DNA of 39,440 nt from contig CAMAVQ010000018.1 in NCBI GenBank assembly GCA_945861755.1, positions 1 through 39,440 on the forward strand, written 5' to 3'. Each line of letters opens with the position of its first letter. Position 1 is the stretch's first letter. Positions 5,320-13,372 of this stretch are shown here, in pieces. The translations under genes and the position numbers were made by a program. Below the pieces are notes generated by a model. The model had not been told where the DNA came from and did no database searches. It saw only the letters and a list, made by a program, of their open reading frames with translations. This stretch comes from Gemmatimonas phototrophica. GTDB taxonomy: Bacteria > Latescibacterota > UBA2968 > UBA8231.

Positions 5320-8118
5320 CTACTTGCTCTGTGCTCGGTAGACCAGATCCTTGGGCGGGTTGAGGGCAAACTCCTCGCAGCGGTCGGCGTAGAGCAGGGA
5401 GGGGCCGTCCTGGGGGTCGATCTGCAGCGCCTCCTCGAAAAGCTTGCGGGCCTCGGCAAAATCGAACTGGTCGTAGCACTGCATTGCCCGGGCGTAGAGG
5501 TCGACTACTTCGTACTGCTGGGGGGTCAGCTTGCCCTTGCGGTCGAGCACCTCGTAGGCAGTCACCGGCTCCTCCTTGCCCATCACCTGGATCAGGTCCA
5601 GGCGGCGGGTCTCGACCAAGTCTTTGACTTGCTCATAGACCTGATCATTGATCATGATGTTGGTGCCATAGACCTTCTGCCCGCTCTCGAAGCGGGCTGC
5701 CAGGTTGACCACGTCCCCCATCATGGTGTAGTCGGTGCGCCGCCGCGAGCCCATGTTGCCCACCACCATCGGCCCGCAGGTGAGCCCCATGCGCACCTTG
5801 ACAAAGACGCGGCCCTGCTGATCCCACCGCTGGCGCAAGTCCTGGAGGCGCGGGGGCAGGTTCTTGTCCTCCTTCCAGCGCTGGCGCAGGGCCACCAGCT
5901 CGTGCTGCTGGTCGATGCAGGCCATACAACCGCGCACTGCGTGGTCCTCGTAGCGGATAGGTGCCCCGTAGAAGGCGATGATGGCGTCGCCCTCGAACTT
6001 GTCGATGGTGCCGCCGTAATTCTCGATGATATCGCACATCTCGGTGAGGTACTCGTTGATGAAGCGCACCAACTCGCTGGCGGTGAGGCACTCGGAGAAG
6101 GTGGAGAAACTGGCAATGTCGGAAAAGAAGGCGGTCATCACCCGTTCCTCGCCGCCGAGCTGGTCGATCATGCCCGGGTTCTTCATGATTTCGTCGACCA
6201 CCGCCGGCGACAGGTAGTGGCCGAAGGCGTTCTGCACGAATTCCTTCTCTTTTTCCTTGAGGATGAAACCATAGATGGTCATCGCCAGGTAGCCGAGAAT
6301 CAGCGCCGATACCGGCCCCAGCACCTCCAGCCAGAAATTGGCATGGGTGAAGGCCAGCAGGGCCACCACACTGTAGGTACCCAGCAACCCGCCCACCAGC
6401 AGTGCCCCGTTCAGCACCTTAAAGCGGGGAATCACCAGGGAGAGCAGCACCCCGATACCCACGATCAGCAGGGCGTTGAGCCAGGCCGGAATACGGTGAA
6501 TAAAACTGTGGGAGAGGATGGTGTTGAGCACGTTGGGATAGATGCCCACCATCGGGTAGCTGCCCTGAAAGGGGGTGACGCTCAAGTCGGTGGTGCCGGC
6601 GGCCGTGAGGCCGTAGAAAAGAATCTTATCCTTCAGCTCCGTCAGCAGCAGCGGCTGGCCCTGATAGATCACGTACGGGTAAAAGAAGAGAGGGCGGGCC
6701 GCCGCGGGCAACCGGCCATCGACCAACAGTCCGTGCACAAACTGGGTGCTCTGCCGCAGTCCCTCGGCATCCCAGTGGGGCAGGGCGGCCTGCAGCTCCG
6801 CCGGGGTGGCCTGGGGGTGGGCCTCCAGGAAGGCGGCCACCTGATTGGTGCGCTGGATGCCAGAGAAGAGTTCCAACTGGGCCGGGGAGGGCTTCTCCAC
6901 CCTCTTGGCCTTCCAGAATTCAGCGGCGCTCAGCTGGGGGTTCTGGCCCAGGGCCTGTTCGATGCTTCCTGCCTGCAGGTAGGTGATCACCGCGGTGCGC
7001 GCGGCGCCCTGATCACCCGCCCCGGCGGTGGCCAGGGCGGCGGGGATCTCCCCAGGGTTGGACCGCAGGGCGGGGTTGGCGACCACCAGTTCCTTGAGCT
7101 TGTCGAAAATCTGTTGTCGTTCCTCGCGTCGGGCGGCCTGGCGCAGCCCGTAGTGCGAGTAGTGGGTGAAGGTCTCGTCCCATTTGCCCGCCCAATTGAC
7201 GTACATGTTGCCGCGCCGGTCGATGGGCACCTCGATATCCTCGACATGCCCGTCGGGAAAATGAGCGTTGGGCAGCCGGACATGGGTGCCGGGCTGCACC
7301 TCTATGGTCTCGATGGGCACCTGCAGGTAGTCGCAGATCATCAGCAGGGCGATGGAGGGGAAAACGACACCTTCGTACTGGTAGACCAGCGGGTAACGAC
7401 GCCGGGCCCCGTCCGGGTCGGCCACCGTCTGGGCGTAGGCGAAGCCCCGCGCCGCCTCGCGCAGCAGCTTGAGCGGCGGTTCAAAGTCTACCCCCTGCCA
7501 CAACGAACCTGCCTCGCCCACCAGGCGGGGAGAATGCTGGCGGATGAAGGCCAGCGCCTCCTCCTGGTCGGGGGAGCGGGCCTCGGTCTTGACCGGAGCG
7601 CCGGCCTGGGGCTGATCGGCGTCTGGCACCACCACGAATTGGGCCAGGTACACGTTGCCGGCCTCGCTGATGGCCCGGCTGAAGTTCTGGTCGTAGTCGG
7701 CCTGCTCTAACAAGTTCATGACCGCAGTCGAATCGACCGTCTTCAGCGAGCGCAGCTGCTGCTCGGACAGGGAGCGGGTGCTGGGCTCGATGAAGTACAC
7801 GTCGAAACCCACCATACGGGCGTCGTAGCGGTGCAGGATGCGCACCACGTCGGTGTACTTGTCGCGGGTCCAGTCCTGGTAGCGACCCTCCACCTCCACA
7901 CTGCGGTTGTCGATGTCGATGGTCCCCAGGCGGGGGTCCATGGGCGGGAGGCCGAAGAGCAGGTTGCGCAGGTGGAAGCGCCAGTCGAAGGTCACCAACT
8001 CGGCCCGTTCGTAGGCCTGGGTGAAGGAGAGCAGAAAGGTCAGGGCCGCCACCAGAAGCCCAAGGGCCAACTGGAATCGGCGGGAGCTAGGGGTCGTCTC
8101 GGCCATGGCCGTCCTCAT
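5320..8118 (-). CDS. CHASE2-domain adenylate cyclase (class III)
   Basis: A 932-residue membrane protein making cyclic AMP. Domains in order: one N-terminal membrane segment (about 15-35); a CHASE2 extracellular sensor (about 40-540) containing the SLWQGVDFEP and NTILSHSFI elements; three membrane segments (about 545-625); a class III cyclase domain (about 655-850); and a TPR-like tail (about 860-925). Catalytic residues are complete: metal-binding D667 (FSDIASF) and D711 (KFEGDAII), ATP-selecting K707 and T798, and transition-state N805 and R809. The sensor carries an added segment (about 320-480) predicted mostly helical. A second ATG at 8104-8106 has GAGGA upstream and may be the real start. 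The gene lies between the small TPR gene and cpoB. Confidence 0.85.
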   Translation of the reverse strand: MRTAMAETTPSSRRFQLALGLLVAALTFLLSFTQAYERAELVTFDWRFHLRNLLFGLPPMDPRLGTIDIDNRSVEVEGRYQDWTRDKYTDVVRILHRYDARMVGFDVYFIEPSTRSLSEQQLRSLKTVDSTAVMNLLEQADYDQNFSRAISEAGNVYLAQFVVVPDADQPQAGAPVKTEARSPDQEEALAFIRQHSPRLVGEAGSLWQGVDFEPPLKLLREAARGFAYAQTVADPDGARRRYPLVYQYEGVVFPSIALLMICDYLQVPIETIEVQPGTHVRLPNAHFPDGHVEDIEVPIDRRGNMYVNWAGKWDETFTHYSHYGLRQAARREERQQIFDKLKELVVANPALRSNPGEIPAALATAGAGDQGAARTAVITYLQAGSIEQALGQNPQLSAAEFWKAKRVEKPSPAQLELFSGIQRTNQVAAFLEAHPQATPAELQAALPHWDAEGLRQSTQFVHGLLVDGRLPAAARPLFFYPYVIYQGQPLLLTELKDKILFYGLTAAGTTDLSVTPFQGSYPMVGIYPNVLNTILSHSFIHRIPAWLNALLIVGIGVLLSLVIPRFKVLNGALLVGGLLGTYSVVALLAFTHANFWLEVLGPVSALILGYLAMTIYGFILKEKEKEFVQNAFGHYLSPAVVDEIMKNPGMIDQLGGEERVMTAFFSDIASFSTFSECLTASELVRFINEYLTEMCDIIENYGGTIDKFEGDAIIAFYGAPIRYEDHAVRGCMACIDQQHELVALRQRWKEDKNLPPRLQDLRQRWDQQGRVFVKVRMGLTCGPMVVGNMGSRRRTDYTMMGDVVNLAARFESGQKVYGTNIMINDQVYEQVKDLVETRRLDLIQVMGKEEPVTAYEVLDRKGKLTPQQYEVVDLYARAMQCYDQFDFAEARKLFEEALQIDPQDGPSLLYADRCEEFALNPPKDLVYRAQSK

Positions 8119-8154
8119 CAGCGGGTGGAGGTGCCTGAGCGCTGCCTAATATAT

Positions 8155-8181
8155 AAAAAAAGCCGGGGTTCGCACCCCGGC
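8155..8181 (-). terminator. Rho-independent terminator after the small TPR gene
   Basis: On the minus strand GCCGGGG and CCCCGGC (8181-8162) enclose a six-base loop and are followed by TTTTTTT (8161-8155). It separates the small TPR gene from the cyclase gene. Confidence 0.85.
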
Positions 8182-8208
8182 CTGCACTACTTGTGGTCGC
8201 TGCCGCTT

Positions 8209-8718
8209 TTATTTGCTTGCCAGCTCGCTGAGCCGGCTCTGGGCCTTGGTGCCCCAGGCGGTCTTGGCGTGCTCCTTGGCCACCTCGCCATACGCCTCGC
8301 GGGCCTCCTTGAGCTGGCCGAGCTTTTCGTAGCACTGGGCGATGTAGAACCTCTGCTGCGGCACCGAATCGGCCTTGGGATTCTTGGCAATGCTCTGCTG
8401 CAGGGTCTCGATGGCCTTCTTCAGTTTATCCTGGCTGGGATAACGTTTGGCTCCCTTGTAGTAGAGCTTGTCGAGGACCTGGTCCTCGGCCTCGGCGCCG
8501 CGCACACCTGCGACCGTGACCGTCTGCTGGAGTTTGAGGTCCTCCTTTTTGACCATGTCATCGACCTGGGTCCAGACCGTGTTCAGCCACTCCTCGTCCG
8601 CCTTGGTGGCGGCCTTGGCGGTGTCGGTCTGGGCGGCCTCCTCGGCGCTGGCAGTACCCACCTGGCCGGCCAGCAGCAGGGCCAGGGGCAGCGCGTAAAT
8701 CCAGTAGAGCTTTTTCAT
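8209..8718 (-). CDS. periplasmic TPR-like protein
   Basis: A 169-residue protein, starting at the ATG at 8716-8718, which has a strong AAGGAGG site 8 bases upstream. A longer frame adds 13 residues before the signal peptide. The signal peptide runs to about residue 27 (ASAEE). After a linker come about two TPR-like helical pairs, including KLKKAIETLQQSIAKNP and FYIAQCYEKLGQLKEAREAY. This protein class often scaffolds outer-membrane or cell-wall complexes, but no specific partner can be named. It lies between the surface-protein operon and the cyclase, with its own leader containing a 15-bp palindrome (8738-8752) and a terminator (8155-8181), so it is probably a single-gene unit. Confidence 0.65.
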   Translation of the reverse strand: MKKLYWIYALPLALLLAGQVGTASAEEAAQTDTAKAATKADEEWLNTVWTQVDDMVKKEDLKLQQTVTVAGVRGAEAEDQVLDKLYYKGAKRYPSQDKLKKAIETLQQSIAKNPKADSVPQQRFYIAQCYEKLGQLKEAREAYGEVAKEHAKTAWGTKAQSRLSELASK

Positions 8719-8737
8719 ACTACCATCCTCCTTCTTA

Positions 8738-8752
8738 GGGTAATAATTACCC
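8738..8752. promoter_or_regulatory. 15-bp perfect palindrome in the leader of the TPR gene
   Basis: GGGTAATAATTACCC has 7-bp arms around one central base and lies 5 bases upstream of the ribosome binding site of the gene starting at 8718. An operator or a translation-affecting hairpin is possible. I see no clear -35/-10 pair around it. Confidence 0.45.
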
Positions 8753-8867
8753 GACATTCAAAATAATCGGCATTTTTCCGGGACCGGGACATGACCAGCG
8801 TCACATCCGGGCATCTTTCTACAGCTAGTGGGACGCCCTTGGCCGGCAGGGGTTCCGCGAAGCGTTA

Positions 8868-11800
8868 TTACTGTCCGTCGAGGATATCCAGCAGGCCCTG
8901 GTAGCGGCTGTCCTGCTCGATGACCTTCCGGTAGATTTCGACCGCCTCTTCCCGGCGGCCCTGCACGTAACACATGATGGCCATGTTCAGCTGCATGCCC
9001 GGGTTGGCCGGCTCCAGTTCGGCGGCACGCGCAAAGGCGGCATAGGCCTCCTCGTACTGTCCCTTCCTGGCCAGGACCACCCCCCTGAGATTGAGGGCGT
9101 CGGCCATCTGGGGGGCCAGTTGGAGCACCTGATCCAGGTATTCGAGGGCTTTGTCGAACTGATCCTGTTGCACGTAGGCCAGGGCGCTGTGGTACCCTTC
9201 GTCGGAGGACTCGGCCCCGGCCAAAAAGTCGAGCAGGCCGGCGTAGCTCTCGTCCTGGGCGCTCAGCTGCTTGAAGATCACGTCGGCCTTGGCCCGGTCC
9301 CCCTGCAGATGGTAGGCCAGGGCGACATTGAGGCGGAAGCCAGACTGGTCGGGCACCAGATCGGCGGCCTGCTCAAAGAGCGGGCGCGCCTCCGCGTACT
9401 GGCCCTTGCGGGTGAGCACCACCCCCTTGGCATTGAGCGCGTCGGCGTACTGGGGATCAGCCCCTAGCGCCAGCTCAAACTGTTCCAGGGCTTGGTCGAG
9501 GCGCAGCTGGCGCAGGTAGTTCACCCCGATTTCGTAGTACTGCTGGGCGTCGCCCACCGTGGCGAGAAAGTCGAAGAGTTCGCCGTAGCTGGCATCCAGG
9601 GCCTTGACCTGTTCGAAGAGCTTATCGGCCTGCTCGCGCTCGCCCTTCAGGTAATAGGTAAGGGCGATGTTCATACGAATGCCATTGTCGTCAGACAGTT
9701 GTAGGGCACGGTTGTAGAGTTCCAGCGCCTCGTCGTAGCGGCCCTGGTGGGTGAGCACCACCCCCTTGCCGTTGAGCGCATCGGCGTGGTCCGCCTTGAG
9801 CGCCAGGACGCGGTCGAACATGCCCAGCGCTTTTTCGAGGTGGTTGATGCGCAGATAGGCCACTGCGGCCTCGTACGCTCCCTCCGGGGTGTCCAGCGAG
9901 GTCACTGACCCCATGGCAATTTGGTCGATGCGCTGGTCGAAGAAGGCCAGATCCTTGGCCAACAGGCTGTCGAGGGCAGCGGCGGCCGGCAGCTCCACCT
10001 GCACCGAGGGCAGGGTGGGGGCCTTGTAGGTCTGCATCCACTGCTGGGTGTAGACCTCGTTGATCAACTTGCGGATCTTGAGCACCTTGTACTCGGCAAC
10101 CCCGTTGCGCCAGGCGTCCGCAAAAGTGAAGCCGAACATGGTGGTCTCCACCGGAATCCAGATCCGCCCCTGCCACTCGACGTACTCCGCCGAGCTGGTG
10201 AATTGGTCGGCCGCCCGATCGGGCGGGATGCCGCTGTCGAACATCAGGTAGATGTGGCCCTTGCCCGGATCGTTGGCTTCGAGGAAGGCGGTGTCGATGC
10301 TGAGGTTCTCCAGCAGCGAAGCATAAAGCACGGCCAGGTCGTCGCAGTCGCCGATCTTGGTATCCACTCCGGCCGGCTTGTCCAGCAACTCGCTGGGGTA
10401 TTGCACGGTGTCGAAGATGGTTTTGTCGGCGGCGATGCTGGCGAAAGGCAGCTTCTGGTCGGCTTGGTAGCGAATCTTGTACACTCCCAGGGCATCGAAG
10501 ATCAGAGCGGCCTTGCCGATGTTGCCCCGGTTGAACTTGGCGGCCAACATGCCGTCGTAGCGCTGCACCAAGCCGCGGGCCAGCCCGGCCACCGCCAGGT
10601 CGGCGGGGGTGACAAAGGCAGCCACCATGCCCGCTTCGTTCCAGCTCAGCTTGTTCTTGCCAGCCACGTACACCCGATCTAGAGACCTCTCGACCAGCTG
10701 CTCCTGGCGGTTGCGCGAGTAGCGCACCTGGATAACCGGGTTGACGAAATTGTCGTAGGCCGCCTCGGGCTGGTTGAACAGGTCGGGATCGAAGGTGACC
10801 TTGAAGGTGTATTTCTCGGAACTCTGGGGCGGCAGCAGCACCTCTTCCTGGTGGGGCGTGCTCATCATCCTGGGCAGGAAGAGGCTCACCGTCGCCCGCA
10901 CCGGCTCCTGAGCCGAGTTGCCCAGCACCACATCGAAGAAGTCGCTTTCCTGGTAGTGCGGGTACTGGGAACGGAAGACCGGCGAAGGCCGGATGGTCGC
11001 ATCCTTGATGCTGATTACCTTGGGATTGTAGGACAGACTCAGGGAGGTGTAATGGGTGGCGCCGAGGACCGGGTGGCGCTCGTACGCGTAGTCGAGCTGG
11101 GCAAAACGGTACTTGAGCCCCACTCCAAAGCTGGCAGTGGTGGCGTCGGCGAAGGTATCGGGGGACTTGCGCTCGGTCTTGAGTCCGGCGCGCAGGGCCA
11201 GTTGTCCAGCCAGCCAGTACTCGGCCCCCAGGCGGAAGTGGTCGTCCACCTCAGAGGACAGCATCAACCCTTCGAGGGGTCGGTACGCCAGGCCCAATCG
11301 GTAATGGGCCTGATAGAGCTTTTCGCTCAGGCCGCCCTGGTGTTTAACCGAAGTGCCGCCCAGGTCCTGGGCCACCAGGCCCAAGCGCAGATTGCCCGGC
11401 AGGGGCACCAGCAGTCCCAGGTCGAGGCCCAGCCCGGTGGCACTCATCGCCGAGGTCCCGTCCAGATCGGTGCTCTGGGAAAGGTACTTGCCGCTCACCC
11501 CAATGGACGCGTTGCCCACCCAGCGGCGCAGGCGCTGGATGCCGTTGCGGTACCCGTAGGCAAAGCCGAACTGGTTCTGGACGTTCTTCAGCCCCAGGCC
11601 CGCCCGCACGTCGTCGAAACCGCGATAGGACCAGTCGAGCCCCAGGGCGTGGTTCTCGGCCATGGGCAGGACGTAGCTGAAATAGGAATCTTTTAAACCG
11701 AGGCCAAAATGGTCGGCGTAGGCGAAGTCGATTTCCTGGCGCTGCAGGGCAGCGATGGCCGCCGGATTCCAGCGCACGGCCGTGGCGTCGTTGGCCACCG

Positions 11801-11927
11801 CCACAAAAGCCCCGCCCATGGCGATGGCCCGCACTCCGGCATCCACCTGATTGGGGAGAATGGCAGCAGCCGGCCCGCACAGCAGCACCAGCACCAGAGC
11901 TATGAATGGGATCGCGCGCACGTTCAC
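8868..11927 (-). CDS. PorV-like barrel fused to transglutaminase-like and TPR domains
   Basis: A 1019-residue exported protein starting at GTG (11925-11927), with GAGGAG upstream. After a signal peptide (1-23), residues about 25-330 form an outer-membrane barrel like PorV/UPF0164, with the marker RAIAMGGAFVAVANDATAVR then WNPA. A beta-rich linker (about 330-470) is followed by a transglutaminase-like domain (about 475-640). Here GDCDD places a cysteine at 528, GHIYLMF a histidine at 558 and WIPVETT a glutamate at 594, the place usually held by aspartate. Residues from about 690 carry three blocks of TPRs. It overlaps the upstream gene by GTGA, so it is the last gene of the surface operon. The fusion suggests a barrel that carries its own processing or cross-linking domain; that role is inferred. 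Confidence 0.75.
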   Translation of the reverse strand: MNVRAIPFIALVLVLLCGPAAAILPNQVDAGVRAIAMGGAFVAVANDATAVRWNPAAIAALQRQEIDFAYADHFGLGLKDSYFSYVLPMAENHALGLDWSYRGFDDVRAGLGLKNVQNQFGFAYGYRNGIQRLRRWVGNASIGVSGKYLSQSTDLDGTSAMSATGLGLDLGLLVPLPGNLRLGLVAQDLGGTSVKHQGGLSEKLYQAHYRLGLAYRPLEGLMLSSEVDDHFRLGAEYWLAGQLALRAGLKTERKSPDTFADATTASFGVGLKYRFAQLDYAYERHPVLGATHYTSLSLSYNPKVISIKDATIRPSPVFRSQYPHYQESDFFDVVLGNSAQEPVRATVSLFLPRMMSTPHQEEVLLPPQSSEKYTFKVTFDPDLFNQPEAAYDNFVNPVIQVRYSRNRQEQLVERSLDRVYVAGKNKLSWNEAGMVAAFVTPADLAVAGLARGLVQRYDGMLAAKFNRGNIGKAALIFDALGVYKIRYQADQKLPFASIAADKTIFDTVQYPSELLDKPAGVDTKIGDCDDLAVLYASLLENLSIDTAFLEANDPGKGHIYLMFDSGIPPDRAADQFTSSAEYVEWQGRIWIPVETTMFGFTFADAWRNGVAEYKVLKIRKLINEVYTQQWMQTYKAPTLPSVQVELPAAAALDSLLAKDLAFFDQRIDQIAMGSVTSLDTPEGAYEAAVAYLRINHLEKALGMFDRVLALKADHADALNGKGVVLTHQGRYDEALELYNRALQLSDDNGIRMNIALTYYLKGEREQADKLFEQVKALDASYGELFDFLATVGDAQQYYEIGVNYLRQLRLDQALEQFELALGADPQYADALNAKGVVLTRKGQYAEARPLFEQAADLVPDQSGFRLNVALAYHLQGDRAKADVIFKQLSAQDESYAGLLDFLAGAESSDEGYHSALAYVQQDQFDKALEYLDQVLQLAPQMADALNLRGVVLARKGQYEEAYAAFARAAELEPANPGMQLNMAIMCYVQGRREEAVEIYRKVIEQDSRYQGLLDILDGQ

Positions 11928-13372
11928 GGCTCCTCGATGTCCAGTTGGTCGCCGGCCAGGACCGCATCCCTCAGCACCGCAGTGGCGCTGCCGGGGAAAG
12001 ACACCTCCACCTGGTACGGGCCGGCCGGGGCGCCGAAGATCAGCTCAGGACTGCCCGGACCGGAGAGCACCTGCCGGTAACCCTGTAGGTCGCCGGTGGC
12101 TGCGTCGAGCAGCTGCACCACGGCGCCGATGGCCTCGCGGTGGGTCTTGCCCCGCAGCCGCACCCGGATGAAACGCGTGCTCTCGGCGCTGTTCTGGAGG
12201 AGCCGGCTGCCCTGGGTTGCTCCGTTGGTCAGATAGAAGTCAGGGGCACCGTTGCCGTCGTAGTCGGCCCAGCCCATGGCGGTGTAGTACCCGCGCACCC
12301 CGGAAAGACCAGTGTCAGTGGAGACATTGGCGAAAGTCCCATCTCCTTGATTGGCCAGCAGCACCACTGGCTGCGGCTGGCGGTCGGCGCCATTGGCCAA
12401 CAACAGATCCAGGTAGCCATTGCCGTCGTAGTCGGCCCAGCCCACCCCGGCGGTGAGCCAGCCCACGCCATTGTTCTGCCGCACCCCGGCCTGGGCGCCC
12501 ACCTCGACAAAGGTGTCGCTGCCCTCGTTGCGGTACAGGGCATTGGCCCCCACGTTGCCCAGGTAGAGGTCGAGGTCTCCGTCGTTGTCAAAGTCGCCCC
12601 AGGCTGCGCTCTGGCCGATACCCTTGTCGGCGACCGGGCTAGTGGTCAGGGCGGCAAAGGCGGGGGTGCCGGCGTTTAGGTCATTGCGGTACAGGGCATT
12701 CTCCTGTTCGCGGTTGACCACATAGAGGTCGAGATCCCCGTCGTTGTCGTAGTCGGCCCAGGAGACCTCTTTGGTGTCGCGCCGGTCGTTCACCCCCAGG
12801 TCCAGCACCTGGGCAAAGGTGCGGCTGCCGGTGTTCTGATACAGCTCGTTGTCGTAGTAATACTCGCCCAGGTAAAAATCCAGCCAGCCGTCGTTGTTGT
12901 AATCCCCCCAGGCCACCGAGGTAGTGCTGCCACGGCGTTCCACATCGATGCCGGCCCGGGTCCGGCCCACCTCGACAAACGTGTCGCCCTGATTCTCGTA
13001 GAGATAATCCTGGTCGTAGAAATCGGCCACGTACAGGTCGAGGTCCCCGTCGTTGTCGTAATCGCCCCAGGCCGCCGCCGAACTGTTGCTGACCACATCC
13101 ACCCCCAGGGCGGTGGCCACGTCGGCAAAAGCGCCTTGGCCCTCGTTGCGATACAGGGCATTCCTGGGCACGGAGACCGCCGTGGCCCAGTTGGTCACAT
13201 ACAGATCCGGGTCCCCGTCGTTGTCGTAATCTCCCCAGGCCAGCCCCGTGCTGTAGAGACCGCTGTTGAGGGTGCCGCTGGCCTCGGTCTGGTTCTGGAA
13301 GGACTGGGCCGCCAGCCCCAGGGGCCAGGCCAGCAGCGCGGCGCTACACAGGATGGTCTTTATGCCCTTCAT
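11924..13372 (-). CDS. secreted FG-GAP/UnbV propeller protein
   Basis: A 482-residue protein with a signal peptide (1-22). It contains seven FG-GAP/VCBS repeats of the form WGDYDNDGDLDLYV, each holding a calcium-binding DxDxDGxxD loop, as in a seven-bladed beta-propeller (about 35-385). The C-terminus (about 390-480), starting RFIRVRLRGKTHREAIGAVV, is an ASPIC/UnbV domain, which often follows such propellers. It is in the same operon as its neighbours: its ATG overlaps the stop of the giant gene (ATGA) and its stop overlaps the GTG of the barrel gene. Proteins of this family are usually extracellular adhesins or ligand-binding proteins. No cell-wall sorting motif is seen in it. Confidence 0.85.
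   Translation of the reverse strand: MKGIKTILCSAALLAWPLGLAAQSFQNQTEASGTLNSGLYSTGLAWGDYDNDGDPDLYVTNWATAVSVPRNALYRNEGQGAFADVATALGVDVVSNSSAAAWGDYDNDGDLDLYVADFYDQDYLYENQGDTFVEVGRTRAGIDVERRGSTTSVAWGDYNNDGWLDFYLGEYYYDNELYQNTGSRTFAQVLDLGVNDRRDTKEVSWADYDNDGDLDLYVVNREQENALYRNDLNAGTPAFAALTTSPVADKGIGQSAAWGDFDNDGDLDLYLGNVGANALYRNEGSDTFVEVGAQAGVRQNNGVGWLTAGVGWADYDGNGYLDLLLANGADRQPQPVVLLANQGDGTFANVSTDTGLSGVRGYYTAMGWADYDGNGAPDFYLTNGATQGSRLLQNSAESTRFIRVRLRGKTHREAIGAVVQLLDAATGDLQGYRQVLSGPGSPELIFGAPAGPYQVEVSFPGSATAVLRDAVLAGDQLDIEEP

Noticed and set aside
5011-7710. Very long plus-strand open frame of about 900 codons opposite the cyclase and cpoB genes
   Set aside because: It is rich in His, Gln and Gly, has no recognisable domain, and lies antisense to two well-supported genes in high-GC DNA. 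This is the usual shadow of a G/C-biased codon pattern.
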